DNA of 64,000 nucleotides from Sphingobacteriales bacterium (GTDB taxonomy: Bacteria; Bacteroidota; Bacteroidia; Chitinophagales; Chitinophagaceae), in the NCBI GenBank assembly GCA_004144175.1, contig SEFT01000019.1:1-64000 (forward strand), in the 5' to 3' direction. Of the stretch, positions 51,284 through 59,522 are shown in pieces. Each line of letters begins with the position of its first letter. The first letter of the stretch is position 1. Made by a program: the position numbers and the translations under genes. Under the pieces are notes generated by a model that saw only the letters and a list, made by a program, of their open reading frames with translations, made no database searches and was not told the DNA's origin.

Positions 51284-52465
51284 TTACAACCGCTCTATAA
51301 TACCCGCTATACCTTGACCCCCACCTACACAGGCGGTCACCATGCCGTATCGCTTATTGAGCCGCTCCATATCGTGCAGCAGTTGAATCGTTAGCTTAGC
51401 ACCACTACAACCAAGCGGATGCCCTAATGCGATCGCCCCACCGTTTATGTTCACAATATCCGGGTTTATACCAAGCTCTCTTATGACCGCTATCGATTGC
51501 GATGCGAAGGCTTCGTTCAGCTCTACAAGGTCTATCTGGTTCAACTCTATGCCTGCCTGCCTCAGTACTTTTGGTACTGCCGCCACAGGGCCGATGCCCA
51601 TTATGCGTGGGTCGACGCCCGCGTTGGTACAGGCGACAAGTCGTCCCCAAGGCTTCAATCCAAGCTGGTTGACCATCCTTTCGCTCATCACAATAACGAA
51701 TGCAGCTCCGTCAGAAGTCTGCGACGAGTTGCCTGCAGTTACACTGCCGCCCTGAGCAAAAACAGCAGGCAGTTTTGACAGTACTTCCAGCGAGGTGTCA
51801 GCACGCGGCCCTTCATCCGTATCTACCACAAATTCGCGTTCTGCTCTTTTGTTCTTTTCATTCACGTACACTTCCCTTACCGTAAGCGGCAGGATACCCG
51901 GTTTGAAGTATCCTTCATTTATAGCCTTGATCGCCTTTTGGTGCGAGTTGTAAGCAAACATATCCTGGTCTGCGCGAGATACCTTATAGTCGAGCGCTAC
52001 CTGCTCGGCCGTGAGGCCCATGCTCAGGTAGTAGTCGGCAGTAGCCGCTTCTTTCGATATCTCGTAGTTTGGAACCGTTTTATACCCCGCAGTCGGTACC
52101 ATACTCATACTTTCGGTGCCACCGGCTATAATGCACTCAGCTTGTCCTGTTTGTATTTTAGCAGTAGCTATGGCAATGGTTTCCAGCCCCGATGCGCAGT
52201 AGCGGTTCACCGTTACACCCGGCACCCATTCGCCGATAGCACGGTTGGCAATGATGCGGCCCACCTGCAATCCCTGCTCGGCTTCGGGTACGGCGTTGCC
52301 TACTATCACGTCATCTATCAGCTTCGGGTCCAACTGCGGTACACTTGCCAGCAGACCCTTTATTACGTCAACAGCCATGTCATCGGGCCTGTAAAAGCGA
52401 AACCCGCCTTTCTTTGCCTTTCCTACTGCCGTACGGTATCCTGCTATGATGTATGCTGCCTGCAT
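51284..52465 (-). CDS. acetyl-CoA acyltransferase (thiolase)
   Basis: A 393-residue thiolase. Catalytic Cys90 in NRYCASGLE, the His of GGAIALGHPLGCSGA (about residue 349) and Cys near 379 in TACVGGGQG are all present. It cleaves 3-oxoacyl-CoA with CoA, or condenses two acetyl-CoA; the length and the VNRYCASG form favour the fatty-acid beta-oxidation type (FadA-like) over the biosynthetic type. No fadB partner is adjacent. The gene is divergent from the CoA-binding protein gene and has a -7-like TAACTTTA about 35 bp upstream. Confidence 0.94.
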   Translation of the reverse strand: MQAAYIIAGYRTAVGKAKKGGFRFYRPDDMAVDVIKGLLASVPQLDPKLIDDVIVGNAVPEAEQGLQVGRIIANRAIGEWVPGVTVNRYCASGLETIAIATAKIQTGQAECIIAGGTESMSMVPTAGYKTVPNYEISKEAATADYYLSMGLTAEQVALDYKVSRADQDMFAYNSHQKAIKAINEGYFKPGILPLTVREVYVNEKNKRAEREFVVDTDEGPRADTSLEVLSKLPAVFAQGGSVTAGNSSQTSDGAAFVIVMSERMVNQLGLKPWGRLVACTNAGVDPRIMGIGPVAAVPKVLRQAGIELNQIDLVELNEAFASQSIAVIRELGINPDIVNINGGAIALGHPLGCSGAKLTIQLLHDMERLNKRYGMVTACVGGGQGIAGIIERL

Positions 52466-52611
52466 GGTCGTCTGTTTTGCGTATGTGTCGTTCTGCTACT
52501 AAAGTTAACTAACAACAACGGATGAATGCGTGAATGAAAATTAAAAAAATTGATACAGTTTGTCTATAATGGCATTGTTTTTCTCCCACATTTAGGCAGA
52601 AGAGAACTATT

Positions 52612-52619
52612 TAACTTTG
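52612..52619 (+). promoter_or_regulatory. -7 promoter element of the CoA-binding protein gene
   Basis: TAACTTTG matches TAnnTTTG with TTTA at 52591-52594 (spacing 17) as a near -33 element; 15 bp before ATG 52635. Confidence 0.5.
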
Positions 52620-52634
52620 TATCAAAATCGTGCT

Positions 52635-52997
52635 ATGGGAAAAAAGACATTGGTATTAGGCGCATCAGACAATCCGAGTCGTTACAGCTATATGGCTATC
52701 AACCGCCTGAGGGCTCATGGGCATGAGGTAATAGCAATAGGTAATAAGAAGGGTAAAGTAGGCGATGTTGAGATCATAACCGAACGTCCTGAAATGGATG
52801 ATATTGATACGATCACGCTCTATCTGAACCCCAACAACCAAAAGCCTTACTACGACTATATATCTTCTTTAAAGCCGAGGCGTATTATATTCAACCCCGG
52901 TACGGAGAATGATGAGTTGGAAAGGAAGATGGCGCCGAAGGGTACCAATACACTAGAGGCTTGTACGCTGGTGATGCTGAGTGTAGGGCAGTACTAA
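52635..52997 (+). CDS. CoA-binding (YccU-type) Rossmann protein
   Basis: A 120-residue single-domain protein of the CoA-binding family related to succinyl-CoA ligase alpha (YccU). I start at ATG 52635 (MGKKTLVLGASDNPSRYSYM); a start 18 bp upstream was rejected as the Rossmann strand begins at once after MGKK. Motifs: LGASDNPSRYS (7-17), HEVIAIGNKKGKVGDVEI, TLYLNPNNQKPYYDYI and IIFNPGTENDELE. It probably binds CoA or a related nucleotide; partners are unknown. Its stop lies 4 bp from the stop of the convergent histidine kinase gene. Confidence 0.9.
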   Translation: MGKKTLVLGASDNPSRYSYMAINRLRAHGHEVIAIGNKKGKVGDVEIITERPEMDDIDTITLYLNPNNQKPYYDYISSLKPRRIIFNPGTENDELERKMAPKGTNTLEACTLVMLSVGQY

Positions 52998-53001
52998 TAA
53001 A

Positions 53002-54057
53002 TTATTCGGTTGCCTTCTCGAGCGTAAAGCCGAACGATGAGCCTACGCCTACTTTACTCCTTACGGTAACTGTTTGGCCGTGTGCTTCTACAATATGCTT
53101 TACAATAGCCAATCCAAGGCCGGTTCCGCCTATGGTGCGTGCGCGGCTCCTGTCGGCACGGTAAAAGCGCTCGAATATACGTAACAAGTGCTCTTCTCCT
53201 ATGCCGGGGCCATCATCTGACACCTCTACGTAGATATGTTTGTCGTCGACAACATAACAACCTGCTGTAACGGTGCCGTTATCGTTACCGTATTTTAGCG
53301 TGTTCTCGACAAGGTTCACCAGTACCTGCTTTATCTTAGGCTTATCGGCATATACCTCCAGACCCTTCTCAGTTCCCTTCTTGAATTGTAAGTGGATGTT
53401 TCGCTCCGCAGCACGTAGCGACATTTCTTCATACACATCTTTCACCAGGTCTTGTATCACAAAGCTCTCCTGCACAATCGGTATTCGGCCCGATTCCAGT
53501 TTGGAGATCTCACCGAGATCGTCCACCAGCCTTACCAGGCGCTCTACGCTTTTGGCTGTATTAGATAGAAACTTTTTATTCACTTCGGGATCGTCGATTG
53601 CACCGCCCAGCAGCGTATCAACATAGCCTTGTACAGTGAAGATGGGTGTGCGTAGCTCGTGGGCCAGATTCATCAGGAACTCCTTACGGAACTGCTCATT
53701 AGCCCGCAACATTTCTATCTCATCCTTCTTCTGGGTGGCCCATTTCTGCACGTCCTTGCTCACATCCTCTATCGACTTCTGGGGTAGGATGTTGTTGTAG
53801 AAAAATTCCTCCTTCTTAGTTGCCTTGGTTTGGTAGATGAACTTGTAGATTAGCTTTATCTTACGATAAATGAATCGCTGAAGCGTGTATAGGTACAGCC
53901 AATAGATGATTACGAAAGTAACCCCGAAAACGATCAGCGGAATATACCATTCCAGCTGCAATAGCAGGCTTAGTAGGGCATTGGCAGTGGCAATGATAAG
54001 CGCTGTGATAGAGGACAGCAGGCTGGGAGAGAGGTTCTTTGTATCAAGAAAGGACAT
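53002..54057 (-). CDS. sensor histidine kinase, PhoR-like
   Basis: A 351-residue two-helix membrane kinase. Two membrane segments lie at about residues 14-33 and 38-58 with almost no periplasmic loop, so it may sense through the membrane or through a partner. A cytosolic helical part with a coiled coil (80-125) leads to the HisKA domain with phosphoacceptor His133 in LAHELRTP, then a HATPase domain with NLVENTLKYGND, EVSDDGPGIG, RSRARTIGGTGLGLAI. It phosphorylates the response regulator whose gene ends 14 bp upstream. PhoR-type by layout. Confidence 0.93.
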   Translation of the reverse strand: MSFLDTKNLSPSLLSSITALIIATANALLSLLLQLEWYIPLIVFGVTFVIIYWLYLYTLQRFIYRKIKLIYKFIYQTKATKKEEFFYNNILPQKSIEDVSKDVQKWATQKKDEIEMLRANEQFRKEFLMNLAHELRTPIFTVQGYVDTLLGGAIDDPEVNKKFLSNTAKSVERLVRLVDDLGEISKLESGRIPIVQESFVIQDLVKDVYEEMSLRAAERNIHLQFKKGTEKGLEVYADKPKIKQVLVNLVENTLKYGNDNGTVTAGCYVVDDKHIYVEVSDDGPGIGEEHLLRIFERFYRADRSRARTIGGTGLGLAIVKHIVEAHGQTVTVRSKVGVGSSFGFTLEKATE

Positions 54058-54071
54058 AGTCTTTCCTAAAA

Positions 54072-54758
54072 CTACGCCATTTCAAATTTATAACCTACAC
54101 CTTTTACCGTCGTAATGAGGTCTACGCCTACCTTCTGGCGTATCTTACGGATGTGTACATCGATGGTGCGGTCGCCCACGATCACATCGGTACCCCACAC
54201 ACGCTGTAGTATCTCATTGCGAAGGAACACACGGCCCGGCTTTGAAGCGAGCAGCGAAAGCAGCTCGAACTCTTTCTTTGCCAGCAATATCTCTTCACCT
54301 TTGAAGGTAACAGTAAATTTCGTTTTATTGATCTCGAGGTCGCCGAAACTGATCTTCTGGTCTTGCTCGTCGTCTTTCTTAAAGCGGCGTAGTGCTGCGC
54401 TTATGCGGGTAGCCAGTAGTTCCGGCTTTATAGGCTTAGCTATATAGTCGTCAGCGCCTGTTTTTAATCCCTCGATCTCCGATTTTTCATCGCTCAGCGC
54501 TGTCAGGAATATGATAGCTGTCTGCTCGAAGTCGGGTATTTGCCTCAACTCTTTTATGGTCTGTATGCCATCTTTGTTCGGCATCATCACATCGAGCAGT
54601 ATCAGGTCGGGTCGGAAGTCTTTTGCTTTTCTGATAGCCTCTACACCGTCGCCGGCTGTGGCTATTGCATATCCTTTGCTTTTCAGGCTATAGCTGATAA
54701 ATTCAACTATATCCGGCTCATCATCAACGATCAGTATCTTGCTTGGTAGCGCTTCCAT
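54072..54758 (-). CDS. OmpR/PhoB-family response regulator
   Basis: A 228-residue regulator from ATG 54758 (MEALPSKILIVDDEPD); a longer frame was rejected because the receiver domain starts at once here. Receiver domain 7-125 with acidic pocket VDDEPD, phosphoacceptor Asp56 in LILLDVMMPNKDG, Thr in IFLTALSD and Lys in YIAKPIKPELL; winged-helix DNA-binding domain about 135-228 with EFELLSLLASKPGRVFLR, VGDRTIDVHIRKIRQKVG and TVKGVGYKFE. It pairs with the kinase 14 bp downstream. A -7-like TATTATTG lies at 54780-54787. Target genes are unknown; phosphate is a guess from the PhoR/PhoB likeness. Confidence 0.94.
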   Translation of the reverse strand: MEALPSKILIVDDEPDIVEFISYSLKSKGYAIATAGDGVEAIRKAKDFRPDLILLDVMMPNKDGIQTIKELRQIPDFEQTAIIFLTALSDEKSEIEGLKTGADDYIAKPIKPELLATRISAALRRFKKDDEQDQKISFGDLEINKTKFTVTFKGEEILLAKKEFELLSLLASKPGRVFLRNEILQRVWGTDVIVGDRTIDVHIRKIRQKVGVDLITTVKGVGYKFEMA

Positions 54759-54908
54759 ATTATCTGCTGAAATCCGGTGCAATAATATAACTCCCTATGT
54801 TAACTGCGAAGGAAAGCCGTATTACGTTATTGTTAAGTTACGACATTTCAGCCATACGCTTGTAATAGAGCCAATTGCGGACTAGCATGTAAACGCAATA
54901 AAAAGCAA

Positions 54909-54932
54909 AAAGGCAGCCCATAAGCTGCCTTT
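54909..54932 (-). terminator. terminator of the coiled-coil protein gene
   Basis: A 9-bp stem (54909-54917 AAAGGCAGC with 54924-54932 GCTGCCTTT), 23 bp past the stop and followed by T/A-rich sequence on the minus strand. Confidence 0.8.
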
Positions 54933-54954
54933 CAAATATCTGTTTTGGTACTTG

Positions 54955-55914
54955 CTACTTCAGCGTGACGGTACCATTACCAATTTTATATCCTTCGTTG
55001 AATATCTCGATCGTGTAGCTTCCTTTCTGGTAGTCGCTGTCCTGTTTCCAATCGAGGGTAATGTTTTGTACCGGCTCGCCTTGTTTCAGGTCAATTGGCT
55101 TCGCAAGCGTATAGTTCAGCGTTTGACCGTCGGATGTAGAGGTAACACCTGAACCATAAGCTGCGTTGCTCAACACACTGCCATTAGGGCCGGTAATGCG
55201 GAGGAATAGGTCTTTCTTGCCATCTTCTGCAATTCTGTTTTCATCTATATCAAACTGAATACGAAGTACATCTACTCTTTTTGCTTTCTCTGTTTCTTTT
55301 TGCTTGCGGCCACCGCGGCGCAGGTCTATCGGCGTCATACGGATGTTGGAAGCATGCAATACAGCACCGAGACGAACCTTCTGTTGCAGGCCTATGTTTT
55401 GCTGCACGGTCTTGTCTCGCTCTTCGCTTACTATCTGGTTTACGTTCTCCAGTCTTACATTTTCGCCTTCCAGTTCGGCAATGCGCTCTTCGTATGTTTT
55501 TACCTTGCCATTCAGCTGTGTAATCAGCCCGCGTGCCCTTTTCAGGTCGGCTTGCGAGGCGTTCTTATCGCGCATGATCGCGTCAATTTCCTGCCTCAAC
55601 TGCGATACATCACTGTTGCTTTGCGAAAGAAGGCTGTCTAATTGAGAATTTTTAGATACAAGCTCGTCGAGGCGCACCAGGGCGGCGCTATAATCTTGTT
55701 CTACTGCCTGGCGGGTAGAGTCAGACGTGGTATATTGCACAGTAAGTTGCTCATTTTTATCCACTTCTTTGTTTCTACTCATAAAGAGATAGATATTTGT
55801 ACCCAGAAGCAAGGCAATGATGGCCAGGTATATCCACGTGTAGTTGCGCCTTGGTGGCGGCGTTGATTGTTGTGATGTCTGTTCGGAATCCTGCCTGTTA
55901 AAATCCTGATTCAT
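54955..55914 (-). CDS. membrane-anchored coiled-coil protein
   Basis: A 319-residue protein with a polar N-terminal tail, one membrane helix (about residues 27-46, IYLAIIALLLGTNIYLF), a long coiled coil (about 50-180, with repeated heptads such as LDELVSKNSQLDSLLSQS and KTYEERIAELEGEN), and a C-terminal beta-rich domain (about 190-319: VDVLRIQFDIDENRIAEDG, LFLRITGPNGS, YTIEIFNEGYKIG). The topology suggests a periplasmic or cytosolic rod ending in a small globular head. I do not recognise a specific name. It is transcribed from a -7 motif at 55943-55950, divergent from the exonuclease gene. Confidence 0.78.
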   Translation of the reverse strand: MNQDFNRQDSEQTSQQSTPPPRRNYTWIYLAIIALLLGTNIYLFMSRNKEVDKNEQLTVQYTTSDSTRQAVEQDYSAALVRLDELVSKNSQLDSLLSQSNSDVSQLRQEIDAIMRDKNASQADLKRARGLITQLNGKVKTYEERIAELEGENVRLENVNQIVSEERDKTVQQNIGLQQKVRLGAVLHASNIRMTPIDLRRGGRKQKETEKAKRVDVLRIQFDIDENRIAEDGKKDLFLRITGPNGSVLSNAAYGSGVTSTSDGQTLNYTLAKPIDLKQGEPVQNITLDWKQDSDYQKGSYTIEIFNEGYKIGNGTVTLK

Positions 55915-55934
55915 AAGTTAATTGCTTATGTTTA

Positions 55935-55965
55935 TTTGCTCACAAATATAGGAATCGTGGTTTTG
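55935..55965 (+). promoter_or_regulatory. promoter of the exonuclease gene (-33 and -7 elements)
   Basis: TTTG (55935-55938) is followed after exactly 19 bp by TGGTTTTG (55958-55965), close to TAnnTTTG. The -7 element ends 2 bp before ATG 55968, so the mRNA should be leaderless. The region overlaps the divergent promoter of the coiled-coil gene. Confidence 0.55.
55943..55950 (-). promoter_or_regulatory. -7 promoter element of the coiled-coil protein gene
   Basis: Minus-strand TATATTTG matches TAnnTTTG, 28 bp before ATG 55914. It lies between the -33 and -7 elements of the exonuclease promoter on the other strand, so only one polymerase could bind at a time. Confidence 0.5.
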
Positions 55966-55967
55966 TA

Positions 55968-56693
55968 ATGGAACATTTGAAGAACATCCTTTTTATAGAT
56001 ATTGAGACAGTGTCGCTGGTGCCGCAGTTCGAAGAGCTGGGGCAGGGGCTGCAATCGGAGTGGGTAAGGAAGTCCAGGTTCCTGAAAAGCAACATCTTAG
56101 AGGGCGCGGGCCCGGCAGAACTGTTTGTCGAGAAGGCGGGCATCTTCTCCGAATTTGCAAAAGTGGTTTGCATCGGTTTCGCCAGTTTTCACAAGCATGG
56201 CGACGAATGGAAGCTCCGGTTGAAGTCGATCACTAATAATGATGAGAAGGAATTGCTGCGCGATTTTTGCGAGGTGGTCACCAAGTTTACCGATTACTAC
56301 TCCGACCTCCGCTTTTGTGGGCACAACATCAAAGAGTTCGATATTCCATTCCTGTGCAGGCGTATGCTTATCAACGGTATGAGCCTGCCCGACTGTATTC
56401 AGCTCTCCAACAAAAAGCCCTGGGAGATACCGCATATAGATACGCTGGAGCTCTGGCGTTTTGGCGATTATAAGAACTTCACAGCACTGTCGCTGCTGGC
56501 TGAGGTATTGGGCATACCATCGCCCAAAGACGACTTGAATGGCAGCATGGTAGGCGATGTGTACTGGCGCGAAAACGACCTGGAAAGGATAGCCAAATAT
56601 TGCCTGCAAGATGTGCTCACCACTGCTAAAGTGTACCTTAAGCTAAAAGGAATTTTTGATGTAGTAGCCGAACCGGTGTTTGTAACGGACTGA
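55968..56693 (+). CDS. predicted 3'-5' exonuclease (PolB-like DEDD)
   Basis: A 241-residue DnaQ-fold nuclease. The acidic residues are visible as Asp11 and Glu13 in LFIDIETVSL, the Asp in FCGHNIKEFDIPFL and the last pair in YCLQDVLTTAKVY. This is the predicted PolB-like 3'-5' exonuclease family found as a stand-alone protein in bacteria. It is likely to act in DNA repair or proofreading, but a substrate is not established. The gene is preceded by a clear promoter with an almost absent leader and is followed after 60 bp by the FkbM gene. Confidence 0.9.
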   Translation: MEHLKNILFIDIETVSLVPQFEELGQGLQSEWVRKSRFLKSNILEGAGPAELFVEKAGIFSEFAKVVCIGFASFHKHGDEWKLRLKSITNNDEKELLRDFCEVVTKFTDYYSDLRFCGHNIKEFDIPFLCRRMLINGMSLPDCIQLSNKKPWEIPHIDTLELWRFGDYKNFTALSLLAEVLGIPSPKDDLNGSMVGDVYWRENDLERIAKYCLQDVLTTAKVYLKLKGIFDVVAEPVFVTD

Positions 56694-56753
56694 TTTGCAG
56701 TTAGATGAAAGTTTATTGCCTATATTGCTCCTTGTGTTATAAATGCAGAAGTA

Positions 56754-57554
56754 ATGATTGGTAACCTATTCTACCTTAATAAATTAAGAAAGTATCTTGG
56801 CCTGACGGATGCGCTGAAGGCCTTTAACGCACTCCGTATCAATAAAACAGGGGAAATAAAGCTTGGCTTTTTGCAACACCCTTTCCGTATGAGGGTTGGC
56901 AGCAATGCAGATAGCTCCACATTCAACGAAGTGCTACTTAGAAAAGAATACGATCTGAATTTCCCGTTTGCCCCGGAAAGGATCATCGACGGCGGTGCAA
57001 ATATCGGGATGACATCGATTTTCCTGGCTAACAAGTATCCCGACGCAACAATTGTATCGGTAGAACCTGACGCAGGCAACTTTGCCTTGCTGAAGCAAAA
57101 TACAAGTGGCTATCGTAATATTGTCCCGTTAAATACAGCGATCTGGCATAGAAAGAGCCGGCTCGAAATAGTAGATCTCGGCCGCGGCGAAAATTCATTT
57201 ATGGTAAGGGAAACGGAATCGCAAAGTAAGTCGACCTTTCAGGCGATTTCGATAGACGATATCATGTACGACCAAAACTGGAATTACATCGATATACTAA
57301 AGCTTGATATAGAGGGTAGCGAACTGGAAGTTTTCAGCTACCGATATGAACAGTGGATACCGAAAACAAAAGTGCTTATCGTAGAAATGCATGACCGGTT
57401 CAAAAAGGGATGTTCAAAGGCTGTATTCTCTGCCATGAGCAAATACGATTTTTCGTGTAAGATAAAAGGGGCAAACCTTGTTTTTATAAACGATAAACTG
57501 ATAGAGCTGGTAAGAAAACCGGTGGCCAATAGAGTAACAGACCTGGAACAATAG
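56754..57554 (+). CDS. FkbM-family methyltransferase
   Basis: A 266-residue SAM-dependent methyltransferase of the FkbM family. The SAM-binding region IDGGANIGMTSIFLANKYPD (about 80-99) and SVEPDAGNFALLKQN, followed by NWNYIDILKLDIEGSELEVF with the conserved acidic residues, are typical. The family methylates sugars or other small molecules, often in cell-surface glycan loci. No glycan genes are adjacent; the gene ends 1 bp before holA, so it may be co-transcribed with it. Acceptor is unknown. Confidence 0.92.
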   Translation: MIGNLFYLNKLRKYLGLTDALKAFNALRINKTGEIKLGFLQHPFRMRVGSNADSSTFNEVLLRKEYDLNFPFAPERIIDGGANIGMTSIFLANKYPDATIVSVEPDAGNFALLKQNTSGYRNIVPLNTAIWHRKSRLEIVDLGRGENSFMVRETESQSKSTFQAISIDDIMYDQNWNYIDILKLDIEGSELEVFSYRYEQWIPKTKVLIVEMHDRFKKGCSKAVFSAMSKYDFSCKIKGANLVFINDKLIELVRKPVANRVTDLEQ

Positions 57555-57555
57555 T

Positions 57556-58566
57556 ATGAACGCAGATTTTAAGAAGCTGATGCAGTCGCTGCAAACCGGA
57601 AAGTTTGCACCCGTATACCTGATAGATGGCGAAGAGCCCTACTATCTGGATATGATCACGTCTTATTTTGAGGATAAGATACTGAACGAAGCAGAGCGGG
57701 ATTTTAATCTAATGGTACTATATGGCAAAGATGCAGAGTGGGCCGATGTGGTGAATGCCTGTCGACGCTTCCCGATGTTTGCAGAGCGCCAGGTGGTGAT
57801 ACTAAAAGATGCAGCCTCACTAAAAGGCTTCAATGAACTGGCCGGTTACCTCGAGAGGCCCTCGCCAACTACCATTTTCCTCATCGAGAATAGGTTTAAG
57901 AAAGCAGACGGGCGTAGCAAGGTGGTGAAGCTGGCAAAAGACAAAGGCTTCCATTTTACTTCTGATAAGATCAAAGACGAGCATGTACCTGCCTGGATAC
58001 AGTCTTATGGCAATGAGCAGGGCTTCAGGATAGGGGAGCGCGAAGCACAAATCCTTACTACTAATCTTGGTAATGATCTGCAGAAGATAGCCAATGAAAT
58101 AGACAAGGTGCGCATCAACGTACCCGACGAAAAGGAGCTGACCATACAGCTCATACAGAAGTACATAGGCGTTAGCCGCGAGTACAATGTATTTGAGTTC
58201 CCGGAGACGCTTACGAATGGTGATAAAGACAAGATGTATCGCATGTTGTCTTACTTCGTAGCCAACCCTAAATCTGCACCTATGGTGCTCATCATCGGCT
58301 CATTTTACAGCCACTTCAACAAACTGTACCAGGCGCATTTCCTGCAAGGGAAGTCGGAGAAAGATATGGCCGCCGCACTGGGTACTTACCCCAGCCGCCT
58401 GCGCGATATTATGGCTACGGCACGCCGCATTCCACTACCTGCTATCGAGTATTGCATGCTGTTATTGGGTAAGTACAGCACTATGACAGTCGGTATCGAA
58501 AGCAATACTTCAGATTCCGAATTGCTAAAGGAGATGGTGGGTAAGATGGAGTTAGCGATTGGCTAG
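57556..58566 (+). CDS. holA: DNA polymerase III subunit delta
   Basis: A 336-residue delta subunit of the sliding-clamp loader. The N-terminal domain with KFAPVYLIDGEEPYYLDM, the AAA-like middle with CRRFPMFAERQVVILKDA and SPTTIFLIENRFKKADGR, and the C-terminal collar domain with SREYNVFEFPETLTNGDK and YPSRLRDIMATARRI all match HolA at normal length. It opens the beta clamp during loading in the replisome. It starts 1 bp after the FkbM gene and its TAG stop shares CTAG with the stop of ribF on the other strand. Confidence 0.95.
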   Translation: MNADFKKLMQSLQTGKFAPVYLIDGEEPYYLDMITSYFEDKILNEAERDFNLMVLYGKDAEWADVVNACRRFPMFAERQVVILKDAASLKGFNELAGYLERPSPTTIFLIENRFKKADGRSKVVKLAKDKGFHFTSDKIKDEHVPAWIQSYGNEQGFRIGEREAQILTTNLGNDLQKIANEIDKVRINVPDEKELTIQLIQKYIGVSREYNVFEFPETLTNGDKDKMYRMLSYFVANPKSAPMVLIIGSFYSHFNKLYQAHFLQGKSEKDMAAALGTYPSRLRDIMATARRIPLPAIEYCMLLLGKYSTMTVGIESNTSDSELLKEMVGKMELAIG

Positions 58567-59492
58567 CGGTTCAATACTGCCAGTGCATTTTGCTTGTCTG
58601 CGTCCAGCTGCGCTTTCAGCGCATCGATAGACGGGAATTTCTGTTCGTCGCGCAACCGCTCTACAAACAGCACATCCAGGTGCTCGCCATAGATGTCTTT
58701 ATCAAAGTCGAATATATGTGCCTCGATATGTAGCTGAATGTCCTTGCTTACCGTAGGGCGGTAGCCAATATTCAGCATGGCCTTGTATTCCTTTCCCTGC
58801 CATTTTACCAATACTGCATATACGCCGTTGGCAGGTATCAGTTGTTCGTGGTCACTTGGTAGTATATTGGCAGTAGGGTAGCTGATGGTCCTGCCCAGCT
58901 GTGCTCCGCTTATTACTTTACCATACAGGCTATATGGCCTGCCCAGCATCGGTGCTACATCGGCTACGCGCCCTTCTGTAAGAGCATTGCGTACTTGTGT
59001 AGAGCTCACCGCAGCTTCGTCTATCAGTTGTGCAGGTATCTCATATACTTTAAAGCCAGATGACTGCTCATATTGCTTCAGCAACGAAATATCTCCCGCG
59101 CGGTCGTGGCCAAAGTGGTGATCGTAACCGATAACGATAACGGATGGCTTGAATTGCCTGGCCAGGAAGTTCTCTACATAGTCCTTAGCCGACATATTGG
59201 AGAACTCCTGTGTAAAGGGCATGACCACAATATGGTCAATACCCGTATCCAGTACCAGATTTAGCTTTTGTTGCAGTGGCGTTATTAGCTTCAATGGCTT
59301 GTCAGGAAACAACAGCTTTCGCGGATGCGGCTCGAAAGTAATGAGGATACTCTCACCCTCTACTTCAGCAGCATGCCTTACTACCTCTTTCAGTATAATA
59401 GCATGCCCTTTGTGCACGCCATCGAAAGTGCCTATCGTTACCACCGCATTCCGGAAGGAAGGCAGGTTTACCGTATCAAAAAAAACAGCCAT
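58563..59492 (-). CDS. ribF: bifunctional riboflavin kinase/FAD synthetase
   Basis: A 309-residue bifunctional enzyme. The FAD synthetase part (about 1-180) has TIGTFDGVHKGH (19-30), a nucleotidyltransferase HxGH-type site, and FEPHPRKLLFPD and GYDHHFGHDRAGDI. The riboflavin kinase part (about 185-309) has GRPYSLYGKVISGAQLGRTI, PTANI and NGVYAVLVKW, then NIGYRPTVSKD. It makes FMN and FAD from riboflavin. It is convergent with holA (shared CTAG stop) and its start lies 30 bp from the kynU stop on the same strand. Confidence 0.96.
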   Translation of the reverse strand: MAVFFDTVNLPSFRNAVVTIGTFDGVHKGHAIILKEVVRHAAEVEGESILITFEPHPRKLLFPDKPLKLITPLQQKLNLVLDTGIDHIVVMPFTQEFSNMSAKDYVENFLARQFKPSVIVIGYDHHFGHDRAGDISLLKQYEQSSGFKVYEIPAQLIDEAAVSSTQVRNALTEGRVADVAPMLGRPYSLYGKVISGAQLGRTISYPTANILPSDHEQLIPANGVYAVLVKWQGKEYKAMLNIGYRPTVSKDIQLHIEAHIFDFDKDIYGEHLDVLFVERLRDEQKFPSIDALKAQLDADKQNALAVLNR

Positions 59493-59522
59493 TGCGTTTA
59501 TCCCTTGCTATAGATGCTAAAG

